This document shows, one piece after another, positions 14,978-22,701 of a stretch of 33,383 nucleotides of DNA. The notes beneath the pieces are model-generated. The model did no database searches. It saw nothing but the letters and a program-made list of their open reading frames with translations, and was not told the DNA's origin. Numbering within the stretch: position 1 is the stretch's first letter; each line of letters starts with the position of its first letter. Origin of the DNA: Flemingiibacterium sp045634005 (lineage in GTDB: Bacteria > Bacillota > Clostridia > Oscillospirales > CAG-272); NCBI GenBank assembly GCA_045634005.1, contig JAZQZL010000021.1, positions 1 through 33,383 of the forward strand. Reading direction: 5' to 3'. A program made the translations under genes and the position numbers.

Positions 14978-16348
14978 TTACAGCACAACGCCGTCCTTGA
15001 AGATTGAAATTTCCTCGTAGCCGTTAATTTCGTTCTTTGCGAGCTCGCCGCTTGCAACAGAGATTACGTAGGCGAGAAGCTCATCGGTGAGGGGATTACC
15101 GTCAAGTGCGGGACTTGCGTCGAAGTCGATCCAATTAGCCTTGCGAGTAGCGAGGGAATTGTTAGTTGCGATCTTGACGGTCGGTACAGCGCCTCCGAGG
15201 GGAGTACCGCGACCGGTGGTGAAGAGCACGAGATGTGCGCCTGCCGCGGTGAGGTTGGTCACCGCAACGATATCGTTGCCGGGACCGTCGAGAAGGGAAA
15301 GACCCCTCTTCGTTACAACGTCGCCGTAGCCGAGTACGTCGACAACGGTGGAAAGACCGCCCTTTTGTGTGCAGCCGAGTGACTTCTCTTCGAGAGTGGT
15401 GATACCGCCCTTTTTGTTTCCGGGCGAGGGATTTTCGTAAATAACCTGATTGTGACGCTCGTAGTAATCCTTGAAATTGTTGATAAGGTCAACCGCCTTG
15501 TTAAATACCGCCTCATTCTCGCATCGCTTCATTAAAAGATGCTCCGCGCCGAACATTTCCGGCACCTCGGTGAGCACGCACGCGCCGCCCATAGCGGTGA
15601 GTCTGTCGCAGAAGCGTCCGACGAGCGGATTTGCGGTGATGCCGGAGAAGGCGTCGCTTCCGCCGCACTTGAGTCCGACTACAAGCTCTGTTACGCTTAT
15701 CGGCTCGCGAACGTCACGCGCCGCGATAGCCTTGAGCTCTTCAATAATCTTAACGCCCTCGCTGACCTCGTCCTCGACGTCCTGCGCAACGAGGAAGCGT
15801 ACGCGCTCCTTGTCGTAGTCCTTGAGGAAGGGCATAAATACGTCGATGTTGTTGTTTTCGCATCCGAGTCCGAGCACGAGTACACCGCCTGCGTTCGGGT
15901 GGTTAACAAGACCTGCGAGGATCTTCTGCGTGATCTCCATATCGCCGCCGAGCTGCGAGCAGCCGAACGGGTGAGGGAAGTACTTCGCGCCCGTTTTTTT
16001 GGCGATAAGCTCTGCCGTCTTGTTTACACATCCGACGGTGTTGACTATCCAGATCTCGTTTCTGATACCGACCTTGCCGTTCTTTCTGCGGTATCCCATA
16101 AACGTCGGAGCCGCATCAACCTTTTCCGCGGGATAGAGCACGGGCTCGTACTTGTATTCGAGCTTACCTGAGAGGTTGGTCTTTACGTTGTGGGTATGTA
16201 CGTGGTCGCCCTTTTTGATGTCCTCGGTAGCGTGACCGATGGGCTGACCGTACTTTATGATGTTCTCGCCGCACTTAATGTCGCGCGCAGCGTACTTGTG
16301 ACCGTCGGCGAGGTTTACCTCGACGTTATCAAGCTTATTTATTAACAT
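14978..16348 (-). CDS. uxaA: Altronate dehydratase
   Basis: Cytosolic metal-dependent dehydratase turning D-altronate into 2-keto-3-deoxy-D-gluconate, the third step of galacturonate breakdown after UxaC and UxaB. The 456-residue protein fuses an N-terminal SAF domain (about 1-70, with GDHVHTHNVKT) to the UxaA core (about 80-456). Conserved segments include GIRNEIWIVNTVGCVN, HPFGCSQLGGD, LGLGCENN, LKCGGSDAFSGITANP and FTTGRGTPLGG, with several conserved cysteines. The gene overlaps the end of uxaB by 14 bases and has GAGG 9 bases before its ATG, so the two are translationally coupled. Galactarate dehydratase (GarD) is a relative, but the uxaB partner favours altronate. Confidence 0.93.
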   Translation of the reverse strand: MLINKLDNVEVNLADGHKYAARDIKCGENIIKYGQPIGHATEDIKKGDHVHTHNVKTNLSGKLEYKYEPVLYPAEKVDAAPTFMGYRRKNGKVGIRNEIWIVNTVGCVNKTAELIAKKTGAKYFPHPFGCSQLGGDMEITQKILAGLVNHPNAGGVLVLGLGCENNNIDVFMPFLKDYDKERVRFLVAQDVEDEVSEGVKIIEELKAIAARDVREPISVTELVVGLKCGGSDAFSGITANPLVGRFCDRLTAMGGACVLTEVPEMFGAEHLLMKRCENEAVFNKAVDLINNFKDYYERHNQVIYENPSPGNKKGGITTLEEKSLGCTQKGGLSTVVDVLGYGDVVTKRGLSLLDGPGNDIVAVTNLTAAGAHLVLFTTGRGTPLGGAVPTVKIATNNSLATRKANWIDFDASPALDGNPLTDELLAYVISVASGELAKNEINGYEEISIFKDGVVL

Positions 16349-17600
16349 ACTTTAAAACCTCGCTTTCAAGATAAGAGAGGTCCTCACCCCAAAGAGCGGT
16401 GTTTGCGAGAATGTCCTTAACGCTTGCAGTCTTCATAAATGCAGTAACGTCTGCGTCGTCGTTGGTCATATCGGTTCTGTAGAAGTCGATAAGCTTTGCG
16501 AAGGAGAAGATGAGCGTTTCGGGCGTCTTATTGTATCTCTTGATATATTCAAGAATAGACGGAAGCACGCGCACCTTGAACTTGCTCACGGAGTTTAAAG
16601 CAATAGAGGACAGATAGTGCTTGATGTAGGGGTTAGCGAAGCGGGTAAGCACGTTGTCCGCATACTCGAGCAGCTCGTCGCGGGGAAGGTCGAGAGTCGG
16701 AATGATCTCGTCGAACACGCACTTTCTGATATGCTCGCGCATCTTTTCGTCGTCGATGCAGGACTTGACGGTGTCAAAGCCCGAAAGAAGCGCAAAGGGT
16801 ACGAGCGAGGTGTGTGCACCGTTGAGGATGCGAACCTTTCTCGTGCGGTACATCTCGAGATTATCGGTGAGGATAACGTTGAGTCCGCACTTGTCGAAGG
16901 GAAGCTCGTTAAAGAGGTCGTTATAGCCCTCGATCACCCAAAGGTGGAAGTACTCGGAGGTGTTTATCATCTTGTCGTCCCAGTCGAACACGATGTTTTC
17001 GTCCTTGGGGTAGCCGGTGTTGATTCTGTCAACGAGCGTGTTGCAGAAGATGTTGTCGTATTGAACAAACGCCTTGAAGTCCTCGCCGAGGTTCCAACGG
17101 TCTGCGTACTGAAGGATACACTTCTTTAAGTTTGCGCCGTTCTTGTCGATAAGCTCGCAGGGAAGGAACACAAATCCGGGAAGTCCGAGATCAAAGCGTG
17201 CCTTTAAAAGCTGGGTGAGCTTACCCGGGAAGGTCTTTGCAGGTCTGTCGCCGAAGCCGTCGTCGACGCAGTACACGATGCCTGCCTCGGTGGTATTAGA
17301 GATGATGAAGCGGAAGTCGGGGTTCTTTGCAAGCTCTATGTACGCGTCAAAATCGTCGTAGGGCTTTACACAGCGCGAGATAACGTCGTTCTTCTGAATT
17401 TCAACGCCCTCAACGCCGCGGCAGATGTGTGTATATTCACAGTGCTGTGCAGAGAGCATATCGCACATGCCGTTTTCGATAGGCTGTACGACGACGACCT
17501 TGCCGTCGAAATCGGTGGCGTCGTTTACCTTCTTCACCATCCAATCGGCAAATCCGCGAAGGAATCCGCCCTCACCGAACTGTATAATTTTTTCTTTCAT
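16335..17600 (-). CDS. uxaB: Tagaturonate reductase (altronate oxidoreductase)
   Basis: NAD(H)-dependent enzyme of the mannitol dehydrogenase family reducing D-tagaturonate to D-altronate. At 421 residues it lacks the longer N-terminus of E. coli UxaB, as is usual in Clostridia. The nucleotide-binding start is IIQFGEGGFLRGF. The SNTTEAGI, FLPCELIDKNG and KVRILNGAHTS segments are family signatures, the last containing the catalytic Lys and the conserved Asn-x-x-His. Fructuronate reductase (UxuB) is the main alternative, but coupling to uxaA and to a galacturonidase gene supports UxaB. It is first in the minus-strand operon, with AAAGGA ahead of the start and a divergent AraC regulator 212 bases away. 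Confidence 0.92.
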   Translation of the reverse strand: MKEKIIQFGEGGFLRGFADWMVKKVNDATDFDGKVVVVQPIENGMCDMLSAQHCEYTHICRGVEGVEIQKNDVISRCVKPYDDFDAYIELAKNPDFRFIISNTTEAGIVYCVDDGFGDRPAKTFPGKLTQLLKARFDLGLPGFVFLPCELIDKNGANLKKCILQYADRWNLGEDFKAFVQYDNIFCNTLVDRINTGYPKDENIVFDWDDKMINTSEYFHLWVIEGYNDLFNELPFDKCGLNVILTDNLEMYRTRKVRILNGAHTSLVPFALLSGFDTVKSCIDDEKMREHIRKCVFDEIIPTLDLPRDELLEYADNVLTRFANPYIKHYLSSIALNSVSKFKVRVLPSILEYIKRYNKTPETLIFSFAKLIDFYRTDMTNDDADVTAFMKTASVKDILANTALWGEDLSYLESEVLKYVNK

Positions 17601-17684
17601 AAAATATGTCCTTTCCCACCCATCGGGGTGCCATAAAATTTACTTATTTTATTGTAGCAGTGCTTTACACACCACCTCACTGTA

Positions 17685-17713
17685 ATTATACTACAAAATC
17701 TATGTAATTTCTA
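17685..17713 (-). promoter_or_regulatory. Probable promoter of the uxaB operon
   Basis: On the minus strand TAGAAA (17713-17708), a 17-base spacer and TATAAT (17690-17685). The -35 box is weak (four of six), as expected for a promoter that needs an activator such as the divergent AraC protein. Confidence 0.6.
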
Positions 17714-17753
17714 CCGGTATTTTGAATTTTTCACATATATTTTTACAGAAATA

Positions 17754-17782
17754 TTGCAATTTCGCTTCTAATGTGGTATCAT
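17754..17782 (+). promoter_or_regulatory. Probable promoter of the divergent AraC-family gene
   Basis: TTGCAA at 17754-17759, a 17-base spacer and TATCAT at 17777-17782, about 25 bases before the GGAGG ribosome binding site. Confidence 0.65.
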
Positions 17783-17812
17783 ATATCAAAAGAATAGCAC
17801 GGAGGCTTTGAT

Positions 17813-18646
17813 ATGATATACTTAAGGGACGAATATACGGGCAAGTCTATAATAATAGAAAAGAACAAATCTCCGCTTGCGACGGATATGCCCGAAACAC
17901 ATTCGCACGGGCATCACGAGCTTTATTTCTTGCTTTCGGGCAAGCGCCGCTATTTTGTCGGACATAAGATATTTTCCGTGTCGCCCGGTAATCTCGTTAT
18001 AATCCCCGAGAACGAGCTTCACCGCACGGGCGCGCTCGCCGGAATGGGATACGAGCGATACGTTACTTATTTTTCGATAGAAGCGCTTGAAGGTATAACA
18101 GAGCTTGTGGGTAAGGAAAAGCTCGACGAGTTTCTGTCGCTCGGATGCGTGCAGTTTTCGCCCGAGTATGTAAAAAGGCTTCGCGAGCGGTTCGATACGA
18201 TGTATGCCGAGCAGATGCGCGGCGACGAATTTGCCTATGCAGCCGAGAAAAATCTGCTTTGCGATATTATAATAGAAACGCTCCGTCACGGCAGAATTAA
18301 AAGCTGTGCAACGGGCGAGGGCGCTGACAAAATACAGCTTGTCGCCGCCTACATAAGCGAAAACTACGCCTCGGAGATAACGCTTGATTTTGCCGCGGAA
18401 ATGGCGTGTATGGAGAAAACGTATTTCTCGAAGCGCTTCAAGACGTTGACGGGCTTTGGCTTTTGCGAGTATCTGACGCGCACACGCATAAACGCGGCAC
18501 AGTCGTTGCTTCTGTCGAGCGACCTCAACATAAGTGAGATATCAGATGAGTGCGGCTTTTCTACAAGCAACTATTTCGGCGACGTATTCCGCAGACTGCA
18601 CGGTGTTTCGCCGTCAGAATACCGCCACAAGATGAAAAACAGATAA
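17813..18646 (+). CDS. AraC-family regulator, probably of the galacturonide operon
   Basis: The 277-residue protein has an N-terminal cupin ligand-binding half (metal- or sugar-binding style HSHGHHELYFLLSGKRRYFVG, 31-51; SPGNLVIIPENELH) and a C-terminal double helix-turn-helix (about 180-277). The DNA-binding half shows DFAAEMACMEKTYFSKRFK and the AraC signature ISEISDECGFSTSNYFGDVF ending in SPSEYR. It is divergent from uxaB across 212 bases, the usual arrangement for a local activator; galacturonate or a derivative is the expected ligand, by inference. GGAGG at 17801-17805 fixes the start. Only 51 bases separate it from the choloylglycine-hydrolase gene, with no clear terminator, so the two may be cotranscribed. 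Confidence 0.88.
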   Translation: MIYLRDEYTGKSIIIEKNKSPLATDMPETHSHGHHELYFLLSGKRRYFVGHKIFSVSPGNLVIIPENELHRTGALAGMGYERYVTYFSIEALEGITELVGKEKLDEFLSLGCVQFSPEYVKRLRERFDTMYAEQMRGDEFAYAAEKNLLCDIIIETLRHGRIKSCATGEGADKIQLVAAYISENYASEITLDFAAEMACMEKTYFSKRFKTLTGFGFCEYLTRTRINAAQSLLLSSDLNISEISDECGFSTSNYFGDVFRRLHGVSPSEYRHKMKNR

Positions 18647-18697
18647 TAGACGAAAAAGCGGGCATAATATCACCGAAACAATATTTCGGAGGATATT

Positions 18698-19663
18698 ATG
18701 TGCACAGCAGTAAACACACACGGTCTTTTCGGGCGCACGCTTGATATCGAGCGCTCGTTTGGCGAGAGCGTCGCTTTGACGCCTCGCGCTTTGCCGCTTG
18801 ATTTTCGTCACGAGGGCACGCTTCATAAGCACCTTGCCATACTCGGAATGGCATCGGTCAGAGGGGGCGTGCCGCTTTATTACGACGCCGTCAACGAGGA
18901 AGGGCTTTGTATGGCGGCGCTCAAATTTCCCGAAAACGCCGTCTATCACGCGCCGTGCGCGGACAAGCACAATGTTGCCTCGTTCGAGCTTATATGGTGG
19001 GTGCTCGGCAAATGCAAAACGCTCGGTCAGGCGCGTGAGCTTCTCTCAAAAACCAACGTCACAAACGACGATTTCGCCGAGGATACAAAACCGTCGCCGC
19101 TTCATTATATCGTGGCGGACGGGGAAGCGGCTATCGTCGTCGAGAGCGTCGCACACGGGCTGAAGATATACGAAAATCCGCTCGGTGTGCTGACGAACAA
19201 TCCGCCGTTTTGTTACCATCTGGAGCACGTGCGCGGCTTTATGCACCTCGATTCGGGATATCCCGAAAACACGCTTTGCGAGGGTGTGCCGCTGACGCCG
19301 TACTCGGGCGGAATTGCCGCTGTCGGGTTGCCTGGCGATTTCTCGTCGCCATCGCGGTTCGTACGCGCGGTGTTCGCGAAAGGCCACACGTCGCTCGACG
19401 GCACGCAAGGCGAGCGTGTGAGCGCATTTTTTCACGTTTTGGACACGGTCAGCGTGCCGCGTGGGTGCGAGAAAAATGCGTCGGGCGAGAGCCTTTTCAC
19501 GCTTTATGCATCCTGTGTTGACGTGTCCGCGCGAGCGTATTTTTTCACGACGTACGGTAGTCGCCGCGTTCGTGCGCTCACAATGGACGGCGTGAACCTC
19601 GACTCGAGTACGCTTATCTGCCGCGATATATCGGGCGGCGAGGACGTGGAGCGCCTGCGTTGA
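18698..19663 (+). CDS. Choloylglycine hydrolase / penicillin V acylase family amidase
   Basis: N-terminal nucleophile (Ntn) hydrolase of 321 residues, the size of bile salt hydrolases and penicillin V acylases. Removal of Met1 would expose Cys2 (MCTAV) as nucleophile. Arg13 and Asp16 (GRTLDIE) match the first conserved Arg/Asp pair; the Asn of DAVNEEGL, the Asn of VLTNNPPF and the Arg of SSPSRFVRA match the other active-site positions. All appear intact. It has no signal peptide. Choosing between conjugated bile acids, N-acyl amino acids/homoserine lactones and penicillin V is not possible from the sequence. GGAGG at 18688-18692 supports the start; a weak hairpin (CCGAAA/TTTCGG) partly covers that site. 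Its link to the neighbouring sugar genes is unclear. Confidence 0.85.
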   Translation: MCTAVNTHGLFGRTLDIERSFGESVALTPRALPLDFRHEGTLHKHLAILGMASVRGGVPLYYDAVNEEGLCMAALKFPENAVYHAPCADKHNVASFELIWWVLGKCKTLGQARELLSKTNVTNDDFAEDTKPSPLHYIVADGEAAIVVESVAHGLKIYENPLGVLTNNPPFCYHLEHVRGFMHLDSGYPENTLCEGVPLTPYSGGIAAVGLPGDFSSPSRFVRAVFAKGHTSLDGTQGERVSAFFHVLDTVSVPRGCEKNASGESLFTLYASCVDVSARAYFFTTYGSRRVRALTMDGVNLDSSTLICRDISGGEDVERLR

Positions 19664-19669
19664 GTCACC

Positions 19670-19733
19670 GTCGATTTGTGCATAAAAACAGTCGATTTGT
19701 CAGTTGACAGGCGAGCGCGCACCGTGGTATACT
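19670..19733 (+). promoter_or_regulatory. AraC-type activator half-sites and promoter of the first Gfo/Idh gene
   Basis: Two identical half-sites GTCGATTTGT (19670-19679 and 19691-19700) are exactly 21 bases apart. The second ends 3 bases before TTGACA (19704-19709), followed after 18 bases by TATACT (19728-19733) with an extended -10 TG. This is the classical geometry of an AraC-type activator. Confidence 0.75.
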
Positions 19734-19770
19734 GTTTGTAGAAATATAAATTCTAAAAGGAGCTATAGTT

Positions 19771-20817
19771 ATGAACAACAAGCTTGCAATGATCGGCTGC
19801 GGCGGTATCGGTGACTATCACCTCGGTCACTTTATGCAGTATGGCGACCTTGTCCAAATGGTCGGCTTCTGCGACCTTATACCAGAGAAGGCGGATAGGT
19901 TTGTAGAAAAGGCGGGCTGTGGCAAGGCGTACACCGATTTTCGTGTAATGCTCGATGAAGCGAAGCCCGATATGGTATTCGTCTGCATTCCGCCGTATTG
20001 CCACGGTGACGTAGAAAGGGAGCTTCTTGAGAGAAATATCCATTTCTTCATTGAAAAGCCGATGAGCCTTGATATTAAGTTCGCTAAATGGGTTCGCGAC
20101 GAGATTGAAAAGCGAGGACTTATCACTGCTGTCGGCTTCCAGATGCGCTACACCAACAAGTCGGACTACGCGCACCAGTTCTGCAAGGATAATCAGATAG
20201 TGTTCGTAAACGGCACGCGTATCGGCGGTATCCCGAAGATAGATTGGTGGGGCGATAAGAGCCTTTCCGGCGGTCAGCTTGTTGAGGCGGCTATACATGA
20301 GTGCGACCTTATCCGCTACTGTGTGGGCGATGTTGATGAGGTGTTCTCATACTCCACGCGCGGCTTTGTAAAAGAGTCGCCGATACCTTATGATACCGAC
20401 GACTGCACCGCGACTACGGTTAAGTTTAAGAGTGGAGCACTCGGTGTATTCGCAGGTGGCTGCTATGCGAAGTCGGGCAACTCATTTGCCTCCAAGGTTA
20501 TCTTTTCTGCAAAGGACAAGAGAATCGAATACTTCAAGCAGCTTGACATTTACGGCGAGGAGCCTACCAAGCAGGATGACGACGCTAAATTCGTCATCAA
20601 GGGCGACGGTGCGATCGGTGCGGCAGGCGAGAAGATAAGCATAGAATCCACAGGCGACAACGGTCTTATCTGCGACCGCACGTTTATCGAAGCGGTGCTC
20701 ACGGGCGACGCGTCGAAGATACGCTCGCCGTACGCGGACGCGTACAAGACGCTCGCGTTCGTGCTCGCTTGCAACGAGTCGATGGCGACGGGCAAGCCGG
20801 TAAAGGTTGAATATTAA
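19771..20817 (+). CDS. Gfo/Idh/MocA-family sugar oxidoreductase, paralogue 1
   Basis: NAD(P)-dependent oxidoreductase of 348 residues. The Rossmann loop is Gly9-Cys-Gly-Gly-Ile-Gly14; Asp35 at the end of strand two favours NAD. The family EKP motif is Glu95-Lys96-Pro97, and the active-site segment SGGQLVEAAIHECD supplies Glu172 and His176. Members oxidise or reduce sugar or cyclitol hydroxyls; the substrate here is unknown. It is very similar to the convergent gene at 21040-22092 (shared starts MNNKLAMIGCGGIG and shared ends). AAAAGGAG lies 8 bases before the ATG. The stop codon forms part of its terminator stem. Promoter sites suggest joint control with paralogue 2 and the TIM-barrel gene. 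Confidence 0.9.
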   Translation: MNNKLAMIGCGGIGDYHLGHFMQYGDLVQMVGFCDLIPEKADRFVEKAGCGKAYTDFRVMLDEAKPDMVFVCIPPYCHGDVERELLERNIHFFIEKPMSLDIKFAKWVRDEIEKRGLITAVGFQMRYTNKSDYAHQFCKDNQIVFVNGTRIGGIPKIDWWGDKSLSGGQLVEAAIHECDLIRYCVGDVDEVFSYSTRGFVKESPIPYDTDDCTATTVKFKSGALGVFAGGCYAKSGNSFASKVIFSAKDKRIEYFKQLDIYGEEPTKQDDDAKFVIKGDGAIGAAGEKISIESTGDNGLICDRTFIEAVLTGDASKIRSPYADAYKTLAFVLACNESMATGKPVKVEY

Positions 20818-20856
20818 AACAGCGAAGCCTTCCGTGAGGAAGGCTTCGCTGTTTTA
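20815..20856 (+). terminator. Terminator of Gfo/Idh paralogue 1
   Basis: A perfect 19-base-pair stem (20815-20833 with 20838-20856) with a GTGA loop, including the stop codon. Its core (CGAAGCCTTCC/GGAAGGCTTCG) is the same as in the terminator of the convergent paralogue. Confidence 0.88.
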
Positions 20857-21000
20857 TTAGCGGCAACCGCTCGGTTTGTCCTCTCGCGCTTTGCGCGCTC
20901 GGGGAGGACGCAAGGGGCTTCGCTCCCTCCGTAGGGGACGGTAACCGTTTGGCCGGGAGGCGAAACCGCCTCCCTTACGGAGAAAGCGGAAATCGCTCAT
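20857..21000. repeat. Palindrome-rich spacer between convergent paralogues
   Basis: No gene. It contains a G+C-rich imperfect hairpin (about 20879-20910) and the unit GGGAGGCG-AAAC-CGCCTCCC followed by TTACGG (20955-20980), nearly identical to 24666-24690. Confidence 0.65.
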
Positions 21001-21008
21001 ACAAAAAA

Positions 21009-21034
21009 CGAAGCCTTCCGCGAGGAAGGCTTCG
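21009..21034 (-). terminator. Terminator of Gfo/Idh paralogue 2
   Basis: An 11-base-pair stem CGAAGCCTTCC/GGAAGGCTTCG with a 4-base loop. On the minus strand it is followed by TTTTTTG. Confidence 0.87.
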
Positions 21035-21039
21035 CCATT

Positions 21040-22092
21040 TTAATATTCGATCTTTATTGATTTTCCTGTTGCCATCGACTCGTTGCAAGCAAGTGCAAAC
21101 GCAAGCGTCTTGTATGCATCCGCGTAGGTCGAGCGTATCTTCGATCCGTCGCCCGTAAGAACCGCCTCGATGAACGTGCGGTCGCAACGAAGTCCGGCGT
21201 CGATATCGCGCTTTACCACGATCTTCTCGCCGCTATCACCGAGTGCACCGTCGCCGGATACCGCATATACGGGACCGTCCTTCTTTTCCTCGGAGGGCTT
21301 TTCGCCGTAGATCTCGACGCTGTTTCCGATTCGCCATTCAGCACGCTTTGTGGGCGCGGAGAATATCATACTCGGCGCGAAGCTGTCGCCGCTTCTCGAA
21401 TAGCAGCCCATACCGATGGTCGCAAGCGCACCGCTCTCAAATCTCGCGATGGTCACGCTGCAGTCGTCGGTGTCGTAATCCTCAACGTCGTTTACATATC
21501 CGCGAGTCGCATAGGAGCAAACCTCAACAACGTCACCCATCATATAGCGGAGTAAGTCAAGGTTATGTATGCCGGACTCAACGAGCATACCGCCCGAAAG
21601 CTCCTTCTTGCGCCACCAGAATACCTTCGGCACGTCGTTGAAGCGAGTGCAGTCCGCGTACACGATCTGATTATTCATACAGAAATCGTGGCACGCGTCT
21701 GTGAAGTTGTTGTAACGGCACTGGAAGCCGACCGCGGTGATAATGCCTTTCTTTTCAATCTCGTCGCGCACTTTTTTTGCAAACGCAATGTCAAGGCAGA
21801 GCGGCTTCTCTACAAAAAACGGTATCTCACGCGCAAGAAGCTCCTCCTCGATCTCGCCGTGGCAGTACGGAGGCACACAAACGAATACCATATCGGGCTT
21901 TACCTCATCGAGCATTACACGAAAATCGGTGTACGCTTTGCCCGAGCCTGCCTTTGCAACAAACTTTTCTGCCTTTTCGGGAATGAGGTCGCAAAAGCCT
22001 GCAAGCTCCACGAGATCACCGTACTCAAGGAAGTGTCCGAGGTGGTATCCGCCGATACCGCCGCATCCGATCATAGCTAATTTGTTGTTCAT
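21040..22092 (-). CDS. Gfo/Idh/MocA-family sugar oxidoreductase, paralogue 2
   Basis: The 350-residue protein has the same plan as paralogue 1: GCGGIG loop (9-14), FCD acidic residue for NAD, FFVEKPLCLD with the catalytic-type Lys, and SGGMLVESGIHNLD with the conserved Glu and His. N- and C-terminal thirds are closely similar to paralogue 1, while the region 140-290 that shapes the substrate pocket diverges more (for example RFNDVPKVFWWRKKE against RIGGIPKIDWWGDKS). The two genes face each other tail to tail, as after an inverted duplication. AAGGAG lies before the start, and the promoter carries an AraC-type half-site pair. The substrate is unknown. Confidence 0.9.
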   Translation of the reverse strand: MNNKLAMIGCGGIGGYHLGHFLEYGDLVELAGFCDLIPEKAEKFVAKAGSGKAYTDFRVMLDEVKPDMVFVCVPPYCHGEIEEELLAREIPFFVEKPLCLDIAFAKKVRDEIEKKGIITAVGFQCRYNNFTDACHDFCMNNQIVYADCTRFNDVPKVFWWRKKELSGGMLVESGIHNLDLLRYMMGDVVEVCSYATRGYVNDVEDYDTDDCSVTIARFESGALATIGMGCYSRSGDSFAPSMIFSAPTKRAEWRIGNSVEIYGEKPSEEKKDGPVYAVSGDGALGDSGEKIVVKRDIDAGLRCDRTFIEAVLTGDGSKIRSTYADAYKTLAFALACNESMATGKSIKIEY

Positions 22093-22132
22093 TGTTAATT
22101 TCTCCTTTTCGCGGATTTATTATTCTACGAAC

Positions 22133-22195
22133 AGTATAACGCGTAAGGATGACAAAGTCAAGGTATAATCCGAGCATTTTTTTGGACATTTCAAC
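22133..22195 (-). promoter_or_regulatory. Promoter and AraC-type half-sites of Gfo/Idh paralogue 2
   Basis: On the minus strand: half-sites GTTGAAATGT (22195-22186) and CTCGGATTAT (22174-22165), 21 bases apart, then 3 bases, then TTGACT (22161-22156), a 17-base spacer and TATACT (22138-22133). The geometry equals that of the paralogue 1 promoter. Confidence 0.65.
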
Positions 22196-22199
22196 TGAA

Positions 22200-22672
22200 A
22201 ATTACGAATTTTGTTCGTATGTGACCGAGCCGATGCGCGTGGGAAGTCTGTCCTCGCCCGCTTCATTCGAGGTGGATCTCGTACCACAGAGTGCTTATTT
22301 AGCGGCACTCATTTTCTCGCTACGCTTCATGAAAATGAGTGCATTTTGCCGCGCAAACGGGTCGACGTGGGCGTCGACCCCTACGGGAATTCCATAACCG
22401 CAAGCGTGCCGCTGATAGCCGTCGAATCGCGCACCGTCGCGCAGAAAGAGAAACGGTTATCGCACGCCGCTGTCTTTTCAGCGGCGCAGCCAAGAGGTGA
22501 AGGGGGATTAAAAGGGGGAGGAGGAGTTGTCGGCGTATGAGTAAGTTCCTCCTCCCCCCTTTTCGTATCCCCGAGCGATACGCGCTCGTAAGCGGACGGT
22601 CGCGGACGCCTATCCCTACAAGGAATAGTGCGAAGCCTTGCGTTCTTCCCAGCGCGAAAGCGCGACAAAAAA
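22200..22672. repeat. Hairpin-dense non-coding region
   Basis: About 470 bases without a convincing gene. It contains a 12-base-pair stem GCACTCATTTTC/GAAAATGAGTGC (22305-22342); GGGTCGACG-TGGG-CGTCGACCC followed by CTACGGG (22359-22387), matching the palindrome-plus-YTACGG design seen elsewhere; and a 16-base-pair G/A to C/T stem with one bulge (22510-22525 with 22547-22563). Short open frames here lack ribosome binding sites and recognisable products. Confidence 0.65.
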
Positions 22673-22701
22673 TATCGGAAATCCTAAACGGATTTCCGAT
22701 A
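22673..22701 (-). terminator. Terminator overlapping the stop codon of the second AraC gene
   Basis: A 12-base-pair stem TATCGGAAATCC/GGATTTCCGATA with a 5-base loop. On the minus strand TTTTTTG follows. The last codons of the gene form one arm. Confidence 0.88.
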
